Assembly: GCA_018881555.1 (NCBI GenBank)
Contig: JACAXG010000107.1
Coordinates: 896,406-960,405, forward strand
DNA length: 64,000 bases
Origin: Amblyornis subalaris
Lineage: Eukaryota; Chordata; Aves; Passeriformes; Ptilonorhynchidae
Direction: 5' to 3'
This document shows positions 42,801-54,920 of this stretch, in pieces. How positions within the stretch are numbered: position 1 is the stretch's first letter; each line of letters begins with the position of its first letter. The position numbers were made by a program, and so were the translations under genes. The notes beneath the pieces are model-generated. The model ran no database searches and was not told the origin of the DNA. It saw only the letters and a list, made by a program, of their open reading frames with translations.

Positions 42801-44937
42801 TGAAGTGTGTCCTATTTACGTAACCCAGTCTCAATGAAAATGAGAGATTGATTATAAATCTGTGATACAGAGGATGGATAAACTGCACAACTAAACCTCA
42901 AGGTGCTTTATCTGGACGTTAGGAGGGAATTTATACCTTCAGCATCTGCCATTCACCTTTTCTATTTAGCACCATATGGAAGAACACAACAGCGTTTAAG
43001 GCAACATATTTCTGAAAACCTTTATGAGAAAGCCAGCAGCTTACTGCAAATGAAAAATGAAATCCTGGAGGGAACACAAGCGCTTCTCTTCCTTTCCATA
43101 GGCACGGAGAACGCAGGAACGCGTGGGAAAGCAATTAAAGTATGATGATTCTAAAGGGGAATAATTATTTCACAATTACTTGAGAACATTACATTTATTG
43201 CTCCAATTAGTTTTTATTTTCCAAATAGGCATTCTTGTTCCTGCATTTTTCTTGTACCTATGAAGGTTTTTCTTGTTCTCCGACTTCCTTGCTAAGGCAA
43301 GCTCAGCCTCGCTTTCTACGTGTATTCCCTATTTTGTGACCTTAGCCTCTGGTTAACCTTGCCCTGCCACCAGTTTGTTTTAATCAAAGGAAACCATGTC
43401 AGGAGATGCAATATACTTTGCAACTATAGGAACACACAAGAAATAATCCACTATAGAAAACACAGTGTGTGGGAATGAAGAAAAAAGCAAAATCCCCAGA
43501 ACATCACCTCGCTTCCTTAGAAGAAATGAAGTTTTTATATGCTAAAACTATAAAACAGTGATTTCTCTCTAGAATGTTGTCTTGCCAAAGTGTATTCTTT
43601 GTATTCCAGGAGCTTTTAAAAATTAGATTTTGGACACCTTTCTCCTATATCAGTTTGGTCAAATATTTTTATATTAATCCATGAATTAATCATGAAATTT
43701 GAATAGTCCAAATGCTCATAAGATATCAAACATCCTAAAATGCCAATGAAATATTTAGAGTTATCAAAGTTGTTAGNGCAATCATAACTGATGATTAATT
43801 TGGATGATGAATACGTGTGGGGGAGGCTTAAAACTTGCGAGATCGTATCATAGGAAGTGAAAGATATATTTAAATATTGATGTGGTGAGAGTTAGGTTAA
43901 CTACTGAGTGAGGTTCTAGAAAAGATGATGGGGAGAAGGACACCATGAAATTGTAATTACTTAATAGACATCCAAAGATTTATTTTCCTTTCTGAAGCTC
44001 CTTGGCAACAGTCAAAAATCTTCTTCATTTNTTGCTTTGCTTTTCCTCAGTAGTGGCCTGAGGAATCTGTCATGCAAGTAACTTAAGTAAAAGTCATAAT
44101 ACTTAAAATAAAGCTATTACTGAAGCAAAGTTAGAATAAAATGCCAATATAAGGATGACACTATGGGCTTAAAAATACCCAACTATCTATTTTCAGTTAG
44201 CAAATCATGGTTTGATATTCTTGATATAAAAAAGACCAGAGAGTTGAAAAATTATTTTTGACAGGATGTTCAGTTTCCCTGCAGTGAAGTTTAAAAAAAT
44301 AAATTTGTTATCTCCAGTTTTTTGCTAAAAAAAAAAAAAAAAGTCCTATATTGCAGGTTTAGTGCAGAAAAAGAAGTTCTGGATTTTAAAGTGCAAGAAT
44401 GCCCTGTGAATGATGACATTTCTTATTTACAAAACAGTAAACACAAACAANCAAGAAGTATCAAAAATTGATCTTTACTGGCTTTTTAATCAGCATATTG
44501 CACGTATATCTGATTTTGACTCATCTTGGATTAAGAGATGAAGAAATTCAAAGGTTAAATATTTTTTCGCATNATTGCCACATAACCCATGCAGCTGCAC
44601 ACGCACTGCTTAAACAAAATGTATTTTATTGGCATTATACTCAGCTACCAAAAATTAAAGTCAAATTTGAGTTTGTTTGAGTAGCAACAAACGCTGATAC
44701 TCATTTACANTAAAGGCAATCCCAGGCACTGGAATGTGTAACATGGAATGGAAAAACCTTCGGTGGTATTGCAGAAATCAACATGGGGGGTTACAACGAT
44801 GAGTATTTAATCCTCAAAGCAGCCACTTTACAATCATCCAGTTGTACATGTAAGCCAGTGAAATAAGAAAATTACACTGAACCCAGATTTTATAACCTCA
44901 CTTAGTAACCATTAACCCTCTCCTACCCTGTCCAAAT

Positions 44938-44954
44938 ACACACACACACACACA
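44938..44954 (+). repeat. Short CA dinucleotide repeat
   Basis: Eight ACACAC-type units form a short simple repeat in the intron. Confidence 0.9.
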
Positions 44955-47944
44955 TTTCAGCNATATATTTCACCTACATACATCTATGTATTTTCTTCAG
45001 AATTGCCTCTTCCCTGCAGTGCAAAACAGCAGTCAAACAATTCCTGATCCTTCCTAGAGCACTAACCAAGTGGTCTCTTTGCATTTACCATGGTTAGAGC
45101 ATCCCAACTTGCCAGCTGCCCTCAAGAACAGAAGTCCATGCATCTCTATGCTTCACATCCTAGAGTATCTATTTTCCAATGCCTTGTCATTAATTAATTT
45201 TCACTAGTAAACTGCCATTCAGTTACTAACCAGGTACACTGATGCCTTCACACAGTTTAATTATACACAGTCATGCTCAATNTATCTGATGTTCTATTTT
45301 AGTTCCATTTAGCTAGATAGGAACAGCAGCAAAATTTGAAAGGAAGCAGCATTTAAGAGCAATTAACATTCTCANAGAGGTAAGAGCATTTTAACTTTGC
45401 AATTATCAAGCTGGCAGTCAACTTTCACTTTTCAGGCACGCACTGAAAGTTACTCCTTGAAAATTCCCTTTCTCTCTCTTGTTGAAAGAATGGATGATTC
45501 TGAAAATAATTCGCTTTACAAAGACTTTTTTAAATGTGCAAAGAATGGGAAGTGCAAGTGATGTTGCATGGTACCGATTTCCCAAAACATCTGACGCGCC
45601 GCCGGCATATTAAAAAATATAAAAATCTACTTTTGNCAATTTTTTTGCTGTGAAAGAGAAGCGTTATACATATATTTTGCTAATGGCCTCGCTCTAAAAT
45701 AGGAAATTCCTTTCTGCTGGAGACTGAACTAAGCCACACGGAGTGGCTGGAGCAGATGGCGAGGTTAAAANTTTTGTGCAGCGTGGTAACTTGGAGCGTG
45801 CTCCCGGATGCTCCGTGCCACCCCGCTGGCGCTGCTGGCGGCTCGCTGCTCGCCTGGGGGGGCAGCTAAAGGGGAAGGTGCTCCTGTGCCCCTGACCCCT
45901 GATGCGTAATCAAACTGNATTCTCGTCAGCACTGATTAGTCCAGAGAGCTGGGGACTTGCAAATAAATGCGTGTCACCACTTGGCTGAGAAGGACAAGAT
46001 AAAGATGGTTTGAAACGGCGAATGACAGAGTTTTAGAGAGGCAGTGTAGCAAAGCTCCCACACACAGCCTTTAGTTTCAAGACTATTTTTGCTAGGAATA
46101 GAAGCTCCCCGAGTTAATGGCAATTTAGCCTCAATATTAATTTGCATGCATGACACATGATCCCTTGAAATCATACCATCCTCACAATTACTTAGATCAG
46201 CAGCAAAGCAAGGTTTGGTTAATACAAGGAAGCACATCACAACACGACCACTGATGATACAGGAGATAAAGTTGTTTTTTGCTTCAAGAGATTACTTGGC
46301 TGCCCCTCCTCCCTCCCCCTCACCCCCCAAATACTTGAGGAACCAGCACCAAACCCTGCAAGGATGTGTGTATTTAAAAACTCCATTATCAAACTTCTGT
46401 ATTTTGAGATCCACTTAGAAGCTGACATTTCTCTAGACTAATTTTTGTTTCTTTGGACACACATTAAGATCTGCATCTAATGAACACTGACTGTGTTTCA
46501 AGCTGTGTTAAAATATATTATGGATGCTTCCCAGAGAAAAGGAGTATGAAGAGAGCGATGCAGAAGCAAGAAGTTTAACATGGTACTCCCCCACCTCGAG
46601 GGGCAAGTTGGAGATAAAGTTACATAAGCTTAAGTGACAACAGGGCATCATCAGCCACAGNTAATAGTGCCTTTGAGCTTGGAGATGTTTGTTAGCAGGA
46701 TCTTTTCTGACTGCCTGGAAGGACAGCAGGTAGAAACTCTAATCAAAGCTGAGATGATGAAAACAAGGGAAAGCTCGGCCGTGGCAGGTCCCTACAGAGG
46801 GCTGCAGAGCAAGAGGTGCCAATGTTCAGCTGCTACTCTGTACCCTAACAGTCAAACCTCAGCAATTTTTCTGCAAACGGGGAGAAATTGACTGCACTTT
46901 TATCAAAACTGACTGATGCCAATAAAAACAGGGGTTTTACAATGGGAAAAACAAAACACAGCACAAAACTCTTTTGAATTTAAGACCGCAAATTTTAAGA
47001 CAAGAGGCAGCATTTACACACTTTGCTGTCCTTCAAGGGCTGTAAAAATAGTGTAAGTCAGCCCCACCAAGCAGCTTCTCCCCCTGACTCTTGCCCCCCT
47101 CCCACACACTCACTAAATCTCAGCTGTCTGAACAACTGGCCACTATTGAATATCTCCATGCAGAACACTGCTGGTGCAAAGGAAAGCATTCCACCTTAGG
47201 AGAAAGTTTGGTTGCCAGTAAAAAAGGCAATAAAAGTCTGAATAGTCTTAGATGGGGGCACAGTATGCAACCTGATTTGTGCAAATTGCAGGTGACACTC
47301 TCTGCTGCACACACGGGTTTATTTACACTTGTAACTTAAGCGCTGCCTCAACCAGAACAGCTTCAGTGCAGAGTCAATGCCAAAGCCTCTCGCTTCATTC
47401 TAATGTAACTCAAACCACATTTGTCATCCTGACGAAAGAAGGAACAGCAACAAAATACAAGATATTTTGGATACTGTAAAAAAAACGCAGCGCAGTCCTC
47501 AGACTTGGTATCTTTCAGCAAATGACTATTTCCTCGTTTCTAGCTTTTACTTTTTCGTATAAGGCTTAGGGTACCTGAAAATACCTGTCAATTGGCAATG
47601 CCCAAGAGGATGATAATAGAAACTTTCAGATCGAGATTAATAGAACAGAGCCGGGCTAGGGGAATACTTCTCCTTCAGAAATATCAGCATTCAGCGCCTT
47701 CCAATACATCTCATCCCCACTTCAACTACAGGTAAAACAACCATCCTCACCCTAATTAACACTCGCCGTACCAGGCAGCTGTCGCGGACAGTATGGGGGG
47801 TGGGAAAAAATAAAAAGAAAGCCAAATCCTTGCGTTCTGCCTGGTCTTACTCCCAGTGGATGCTTAGTATTTCATTTGCATTTGAAAACTGATGAAGCTT
47901 TTGCAGGGGGATTTTTATTCTGCCAGGAAGGGGTGAGGACACAC

Positions 47945-47970
47945 GGGTGGGTCCGGGCTGGGTGCGGGGG
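47945..47970 (+). other. G-quadruplex consensus motif in the first intron edge of the CpG island
   Basis: Five runs of at least three G occur in 26 bases, separated by loops of 1, 3, 2 and 3 bases (runs at 47945-47947, 47949-47951, 47955-47957, 47960-47962, 47966-47970). This satisfies the G3+N1-7 quadruplex rule. The G-rich strand is the template strand for CELF2, about 370 bp after the proximal splice donor. Confidence 0.6.
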
Positions 47971-48334
47971 ACAGGTGTCTGTGGAGGGCTCCGCTGGGCA
48001 CGGAGGGGAGAGCGCTCAGCTACGCGCGACCGATGCGCGTTTCTCCACGTTGCATCATCATCATCAGCGGCAGCCGACAAACCCCCGCGCTCGCCCCGCG
48101 CCCGCCGGCACCGACCTGCGGGACACTGAACGGCCCGGGAGGGGCACGACGCGGAGACCACCAAGTGACTTGGCAAGAGGAGGGGGCTGGGGGTGCGAGT
48201 GCCCCTTCCCCTCCCGCGGCAGGGCGGGCGGTGCGGGAGGGACGCGGCCGGAGCCCCGCGCCCCTCGGCGGGGGCTCGGTGCCGGGCGGTACCCGGAGCC
48301 GAGGCGGGGGGGACCCGGCGGCAGCCCCGCCGCC

Positions 48335-48340
48335 ACTTAC
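48335..48340 (-). promoter_or_regulatory. CELF2: Splice donor of the proximal CELF2 exon (GTAAGT)
   Basis: On the minus strand the exon ends in CAGAAT and continues GTAAGTGGCG. GTAAGT is a consensus 5' splice site. It interrupts the codon after two bases. The sequence to its left (48334 down to 1) is therefore intron. Confidence 0.9.
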
Positions 48341-48414
48341 ATTCTGTCAGAGACCAGCAAGCGGCCGTCGACCATCATCTCCGGAAGGAAATCCAGCTTG
48401 AACGAAGAAGTCAT
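48341..48414 (-). CDS. CELF2: CELF2 proximal alternative first coding exon (N-terminus MTSSFKLDFLPEMMVD...)
   Basis: This is an alternative N-terminus of the CELF2 splicing and translation regulator. It has 24 codons plus two bases: MTSSFKLDFLPEMMVD, then GRLLVSDR, then AT before the donor. I recognise it as the MTSSF isoform; my recollection of the mammalian form is VEGRLLVPDRI, so D16 and S22 would be bird differences. The FKLDFLPEMMVD core is shared with the N-terminus of the paralogue CELF1, which supports family assignment. The start is ATG at 48414 with A at -3; no other in-frame ATG lies between it and an upstream in-frame TAA at 48681-48679. The exon ends AT|GTAAGT, the same phase as the distal exon, so splicing to the common next exon would give Ile (AT+T). 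Reading through the donor stops at once, because the TAA lies inside GTAAGT. The exon sits within a CpG island about 14 kb downstream of the distal exon in the direction of transcription. No RRM is encoded here. Confidence 0.93.
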
Positions 48415-48583
48415 GCTGGGCTCCGGGGGCGCCGCGGCGGTCGGCGGGAGGATGCGGCGGGGCGCGGCGGATCCCACAACTGCGCCGGGCGGCGGAGCGG
48501 CAGGCACAGGTGCGGAGGCCTCCCCGCGGCAGCCGCCAGCCCCGGCAGTTGTCACATTTCTCTCCCCCTCTCGGTTTTTTCCG

Positions 48584-48588
48584 CCAAT
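48584..48588 (+). promoter_or_regulatory. CCAAT box candidate (NF-Y type)
   Basis: CCGCCAATCC reads on the plus strand, so the gene strand has ATTGGCGG, about 170 bp upstream of the proximal CELF2 ATG and inside the CpG island. NF-Y sites work in either orientation and are common in such promoters. Position and motif are seen; use as a binding site is inferred. Confidence 0.4.
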
Positions 48589-51500
48589 CCCCTCCGAAAT
48601 CGACTGCTGAGGCAACTGTCGGTGGAGCGCCAGGTGCTGAGCGGGGAGGCGGAGCCATCTCCCCGCTGCGGCTCCCCGTTAACCCCTGCGCCCCCGCCGC
48701 CCCGGGAGAGGCCTNTTGCCGGCGCCGGGCCGGGGGCTGCCCGCCCGAGGCTCCGCCGCACCGCCTGACCGGGCTCCGGGGGCGGCGGGACCCGCCCGGC
48801 GCCTCCGCAGCGCTGCCCGGCCCCGCGCCCCCGCGGCGTGAGCCGAGCCCGCCGGGGCAGCGGCCCCGCTCCGCCAGAGCCCTCGGCGGGCGCTGCCCGG
48901 GGCACACGCGAGGGGCTCGCACGGGCGCGGGTCTCCCCGGTGCGGCCGGAGCCGAACTGGGAGCACTGGGGAGGTTTGGTCGGGTTCTGGGTGCAGGCTC
49001 TCTTCCACTCAAACTCCTGCCATTCNGAGACCTTGGCAGTGGTTTTAAACGCTCGGAGTGATGTTACTTGGCTGGCGAGGGACTGGTGGTAACTCTGTCC
49101 TCACTGATCAGAAACGGGGATTTAAATAACTAATGACGGCAAAGGCTTTCTCACAGGGCTGTAACCTCCCAAAAAAACCCGCTCCCGACCTCGCTGCTCT
49201 CAGAGTTGGCCGCACGCAGAAGTGTCACCACCAAGACGCTCGCAAAATTCCACACATACAAATAGCTGCCCCCCCCATGCCACCGCCCCCTGAAAATCTG
49301 TATAAATTTTCCTTTCCATCTCCAAAACCTACTTGCTTCAATACAAAGCCGCTCCAGGCAAAAGAATATTAACATATTTACAAAGATTACTGGGTGATCT
49401 GAGCAGTCTAGACAGACAGAACGTTCCTCTCCATTGTGTGTGCTTCCCCATCTGAATCTCTCTCCAGGTTTTATAATTTGATTTGTTCTGGATAATCAAC
49501 ACTTGCAAAAAGTAACAAATGCAAATTAAAACCTTCTACGCTTAAACTTTTCAAAGAGCATTCTAATATAGAANTGAAATTGACCCATAAAAAAATGTGC
49601 TATCAGGCCAAGTTTTATTTAAATTTTGACCGATGTTGATTTGATAATAGAAAAATACAGAACAGGCAAGTTTTCAGTGTCCGGTTTATTGCACTAAGAG
49701 ACTTTTCAATTTTAAACAGTTAAAAGGAAGAAAAACCCCTCAGGCTGCTAAAATTTTTGCCTACTTTGCAAGTCTAAAGAAAGAAAAGGTTCACTTGGCC
49801 CTCAGCATAATCCCCNTAGGACAGCTGCAATCCTGAACAGATATCTATAGTGTTATTAATCTGCTCTGCTCTATACATTCGCATACTGTCCTCGTCACCA
49901 TGGCACCTAAACATCCACGCAGAAAGGCACAAAGCAGAGCTGTGGCTCCTCTTTGCAAAATTCGTGGTGATTCCTTTACGCCACCCATCCGTCACAGCGC
50001 AGGACTGACTATACAGCGGAGAAAAAAATTGAGTGCAAAGTCCAAATGAAAGCAGAAACCAGCACAACTTTCTCCAGCTGGATGTAGCCACCTGGTTTTT
50101 GATCTGAGGCCTCCATGGTGGTTAATCCGGCCCAGAGCGGAGTTGGATTAACTTTCAATTTCAAAATCTTGCCACTGCAGAAGGGACAGGTTTTAGCTCA
50201 GAAGAAATACAGGCAGCTCAGAGAGGATGAAGATATTCTTTTAACTAGGAAGTCTCCACCCCCACTTCGCCCTGTGCGGCTGGATCTGTACCTCTTCATC
50301 ATCAGTTTTTTTGGTACATGCTAAATCTAAGGGACTCCAGCCTCACCAGCCTGTCGCTTCTAAGGACCACAGTCCCACTGCTGCTGACTGAAAAGTAAAT
50401 CTGCGCTTCGCACAGGATGCAAGGAGGGAGGAGGAGAGGCTCACAAATAATTTTGCTTAAAATCTGCATATGGAATAGAGAGATCTTTATAAATTTGCCC
50501 CATTTTGCAAGGTGTAAGTGCTTAAAAATGCTTCATTAAAACGTATGTTCTTTTGAAATATTTATTTTCCTTTTAATTACATGTGAATTAGCTGGAAGAA
50601 GCTGTAGGGAAGCCCTCTTACTGACTTAAGCCTTCTCAGCAGTTTGTTAAATTCTAGCCTCAAATCCCTTGAGGGAATAGTGGATTCAAAGCAGCTTTTA
50701 ATCATACTATAAGGAGGGTGAAGTAGTATGTAAGTAGGTCATAGAGAAAGCATTACAAGTGCATAGGTTATTGCTTTATTTAACAACTACAGTGTAACAC
50801 ACTTTTCAAAGCACATTTGCTTTTGCCATTTAAAAGTTAGAAGCAGGAACAGGGTCAAATGCAAAAAGAAACCCTCTCCATAAAAGATACTGAGATACGA
50901 CTCAAGGAGAGCTTAGAGGGAAAAACTGCATTCGAATAATTTGTTTCTCAAACATAAATTATGTAGTGTCTGTGTATGAATTAACTCTCAATCGCAGAGG
51001 GTAAGTGGTGAGAAACAAAAAACCCTGAATGTTTCACACACTGTTACAGGCTCAGCTCCGTTATTTGTAACATTAATGCCAGATTCTTGACTGGCACATG
51101 TGCNCAAAATAGCAACTTTTATTAAAAATTAAGGAAAAAATGGAAGCTCTGGTGCTTTACTACAGTGCAGAGGNAAATGTGGAGGGAGAGTGGCAAGTGA
51201 AGCTGCATTAATTTTCACAGCATAAATCAGACAATGGCTCTAAACACTGGCTTAGAGGAGCTGCATTATTGCTGCCCACCAGTATTAAGCTTTTTCAACT
51301 GGTGGAGCATATGGCAGTTTTGGGGGAGGAACCTAGAATTTGGAATCATCAATTCTCGGACTTTAATCCTATTCCAGCTACAAATGCTGCCTCCTATCCA
51401 CCCTCCCCACATTTCAGAGGCCCAGATCCTGCTAGCCCCTGGAGCTGCCTCGTTTACTCTTCATGCCTCAGTTTCTCCAGGGCAGATGAAGCAATTCCAC

Positions 51501-51603
51501 CTCACATTTGCAGATTAGTCACCGTTCAAGCAGCTTTTCAAACACAGAGCTACATGCAATTTCTCCAAACAACTCAACCTTTCAAAACCACACACCTCTT
51601 CAG

Positions 51604-51640
51604 AGAAAAAAACAAAACAAAACAAAAAAAACCACAAAAA
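51604..51640 (+). repeat. A-rich low-complexity tract
   Basis: AAAACAAAACAAAACAAAA-type sequence. No target-site duplication or coding-sequence remnant beside it supports a processed pseudogene. Confidence 0.8.
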
Positions 51641-52492
51641 GTTCAGCTGCAGAAGGCCAGGATTGAGCTGTCGTGTGTGTGAGCTCACTCTGACATCACT
51701 ACNTGTGGCTTCACTCAGCGAGTGGCAAAGAGAGCAGACACCCCCTTCCCTTCCAGATCCCAGAGCCAAATCTGGAGCTCATATCACGTCCCCTCTCCAG
51801 ACCCTCTGCTCACCCTATCCTTAATTGCCATTCTTCTAATCAACTTGCCCCTCAGTATTGGGCCGAGAAAATGCTACTGTTGGAAGCACTTCAAGGGAAA
51901 GTTTCTGAATGACTTCACTCTCTCCCAAGCCTGCAAGGCAGCATGAAGAGAGTTCAAATCCTCTGCTTTATTCCCCCCTAAGCCAATGAACATGCTCGGG
52001 ATTCAGCTTATCTCTGGCATCAAAGCAAGTTTCTAACAGAGGCAGCAGAAGCAGAGCTCGGCGGTGGCTGTGGTGTAAATTTGGAGCGGGCTCAAATGAC
52101 TTCAGTGGAATCACTCAGGATCTTCCACTAATGCGAGGAGGGAAAGGAATCTGGTCCAGCGAGTGTTAGTGAATGCAAAGGAGGTGTTTGCTATCTTTCA
52201 CAAAGAAGTAACCTTCCAGGCAAACCATGAGCCTGGCAGTAGTAGAGTGACTAAGAGCAGACAATACAGCACTTTGGTTTGTGTAATGGGGTGGGAGCCT
52301 ACCTGCCTGTAAGGAGGGAGCCCATCAGCTTAACCCTTGGTACCAGACTTCTGGAGGGGCTAGAAGGATCAGGGGCACGANGAAGAAAGCAAAGCAAAGC
52401 ACACGAGCACAAGTTACACAAACTGCTTAGGCAGAGCTGTAGAATGGTGTAAAAACCATTGACAATTAAAGCAAAAAGTAGTGCATTTCTTT

Positions 52493-52538
52493 AAGTGGTA
52501 AAAGGTAACGGACCCAATTCTGGACCATTTTACCACTT
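52493..52538. other. Bulged hairpin between the two CELF2 first exons
   Basis: Arm AAGTGGTAAAAGGT (52493-52506) pairs with ACCATTTTACCACTT (52524-52538). Fourteen pairs form with one unpaired base, around a 17-base loop. It would form in the pre-mRNA of a transcript starting at the distal exon. No mature small RNA can be claimed from sequence alone. Confidence 0.5.
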
Positions 52539-54684
52539 GTGAAGATTTTGATTAATTGTAACAAAACTGTCTTTGTCAGTTATGTCTAACGTTGGAATAA
52601 AGTTTTGCATTATGAAGCCTTAACCTTTCAGTAAGCATTTTTTATTTACAAAACCAAACACACAACAGTCTTCCCTTCATCTTGTTTTGAGAAACAAAAT
52701 AACTTTCATAACNGAAACCCTTTAAAAAAGAAAATTAAGGTAGTGGTTAAAGCTGATCAATGAATTTTAAGTATTGAAAGCTTAGCTGCTCGTGAGGCCC
52801 CCTCCGCTTCTGTAGGCTACTGTAACTCATCAGTAATTTTCAGAAATAAACGTCATTTAAAATTATCCCTGTGAAAAGGTACCTCAAATTAAGCATTTCT
52901 AGAGCTTTCACTTGAAGCGCATTGATATTATGTAAACTTGGTTGCTATAGTAAAACTTCCCACTCACTTCTCTTTTTTTTTCCCTTCCTATTTTATACCA
53001 CTGATGAGGTGATTTCATCCCACTGTGGGTAAAGGGCCTTTGTTCCATTTTCTGGGTAATAACTCAATCTTTCCGAAAGCAATTAGGCAACATGTTATGG
53101 CACAGGGCAGATGCTACACNGGATGGAGAGGTTTTAGGAAAGGCCTTTAATTTGGAGGAACACCCTACTTTGTGAACAGCACCAGGATACGTGGGGTAGT
53201 CAGTCATCACCCTCAGGCCTAACCCTGCACAGTGCTAGTGCTGAGCAGAAGCTGCCCAGTACTTTTTGCTCCAGTTGGGCTGTTCAAGAGCTCAGCACCA
53301 TCTTTAGTGAATACTGAAGTAAAGCAGTAACAAGCAAATTTTTGCAAGACCAAGTCTTACCATCCTGGTATTTATTTGCAGTCCTATTGGAGAGCATCAC
53401 TATTGATCTGTAGGTGTTACCTTTGTGTTCGTGCCTTGTGCATATAGACACAAGACCAAGGCTTTTGTCAACCCAGTCTTATCTTGACTTGGCAACAGAC
53501 ATTGACTGGTTGTTTTTTTTTCTTAGTTTTTCCTTTTTTATTTTTTTTCTATGAACTACCCTATCTTCTCACCTACTGGCTATCAACAACCAGTACCCAA
53601 CAACAAGAGAAACTAGGGTACTGCAAGCACTTGGGCAGACCTGATTTCCTACTAGACAGCAGACACTTTATTTGTGGTAAAAAGGCACCTTTCCAAACAA
53701 CTCTGGAAGAGGGAATTTAATATTCTTGGATTTGGCTATTATATTATCTTCACTTGAAAACCTATAATTTTGTATGACTTAAGATAGGAGAAATCACACA
53801 TCTGGTGCCCTTGTCTGTGTTGCTCCATCCTCACAATGTGCAAAAGCCCCACCTATGCCTCCACAAAGCAGGGAAAAATCCCACTGTAATAAAAACAACT
53901 TCCTCCCTGCCATCCAAACCCACAGGAAGAACTGCTAAGAGACACAAAAACCTCTCTCATTTTATATAAATTTGAGTTTTCTGAAGATTTTTTTCCCCCT
54001 AGAGAGGCTGGTTATTGGGAGAGATGCAGGATCAGGGAGTGGATAGTGAGCATGGGCTGGATCGGGAGGTGATGTTGGAGGACAGCTCCAACTCCAAAAG
54101 CCACAGGCAAAGGTAAGTGTGAAGTTCTAATGTGACATCAGCAAAGAAGGAATGTGGGTAAGAAACATCAAAGGAGATAAGCCAAAAGTAGGATTATTTT
54201 TAAAAACAAAATATAAAGACATCTGAGGGAGTTATTACAATATCTGAATTAACCTACAGCACTCCACTTGTAACAGCAGGATCATTGTGAGCTTGACCTT
54301 CATCCTTCCTCTTCATTCACTTCTACCACATGTTTTTCTTTCTTTTTCACTGCAAATGATTGGATTTCACCTTAAACTCAAATTGTGACATCTTTAATGT
54401 AGGAAATTCCACAGGTCTTTTTTTTCATTTGTTTATGAAGTGCCTAGCATACATGTCAGTCCTCAAAAACAACAATCACCCTGAAAATATGTAAAGTAGC
54501 TATCTTTGTTTGATGCCATTATTTTCCACAGACAGAAACCATTAAAGATCAGACATGAAGGACATAAAGAAAAGGCTCCTGCACTAAATGTAAAGCATTT
54601 GGATGTGCAGAAAACTGCACTGTGCCTGCTTTTGGTGGTGTGGTGTTTTTCCCCCCTAAATGAACAGTGTAAGAATTGCCACAC

Positions 54685-54920
54685 AGCTCAGATCAGCAGG
54701 TCCACCTAGTCTGTGATCCTGCCTCTAATAATGGATGGAAAGAGAAAGAGCATGAGTATGGCAGGTGCACTGTGAGCCTTCCCACCTTCCAGCACCAGTG
54801 GCTGAGCAACTTCCTAGAGTCAAGGATGGCGTCTGAACCAAGATGTTTAACAAGTTCAAAATCACTGATTCAGTTTTTCGCACTGATTCTCTGTCTGAAA
54901 GGAACCTTGATGAAGTCACA
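54685..54920. mobile_element. Possible ancient degenerate interspersed repeat
   Basis: The string CAGGTCCACCTAGTCTGTGATCCTGCCTCTAATAATGG, given here as the block at about 54697-54733, is followed by blocks about a GTGGCTGAGCAACTTCCTAG segment and AACCAAGATGTTTAAC. It resembles an old sauropsid repeat that I remember from bird and turtle genomes (LINE 3'-end type). Divergence is high and the family and orientation are uncertain; this rests on recall, not an alignment. Confidence 0.35.

Larger units (their letters stand above)
33517..47929. other. CELF2 intron leading to the CpG island (right side is 5')
   Basis: Unique AT-rich DNA. It holds the 20-bp duplication, the TCF/LEF-like pair, an 18-bp inverted repeat at 35729-35746 and a small CpG-rich patch at 45780-45880 (with ACGCGCCGCCGGC at about 45594-45606). 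No coding exon could be supported. Confidence 0.65.
47930..49010 (-). promoter_or_regulatory. CELF2: CpG-island promoter of the proximal CELF2 transcript
   Basis: About 1 kb stands out from the AT-rich surroundings by very high G+C and dense CpG, with many GGGCGG/CCGCCC GC-box-like hexamers (for example near 48222-48232 and 48270-48290). It covers the proximal coding exon, its upstream flank (48415 to about 49010, holding the 5' UTR and core promoter) and roughly 400 bp of the following intron. No convincing TATA box is visible upstream of the ATG. This fits a CpG-island promoter with dispersed start sites, so I do not place a single TSS. Several long open frames in both strands here (up to about 240 codons) are the usual effect of few stop codons in GC-rich DNA and are not annotated as genes. 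Confidence 0.85.

Noticed and set aside
48415..48678. In-frame upstream extension of the proximal CELF2 exon without an ATG
   Set aside because: The frame stays open to a TAA at 48679-48681, but it has only non-AUG codons as possible starts (for example CTG at 48633 in a weak context). Open frames are expected by chance in GC-rich 5' UTRs.
47876..49061. Long open frames on both strands in the GC-rich region (up to about 240 codons)
   Set aside because: They overlap each other in all frames, are rich in A, G, P and R as expected from GC-rich DNA with few stops, and match no family. Only the short minus-strand stretch 48341-48414 is recognisable as CELF2.
51604..51640. A-rich tract as the tail of a processed pseudogene
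   Set aside because: No coding remnant upstream of it and no flanking duplication.
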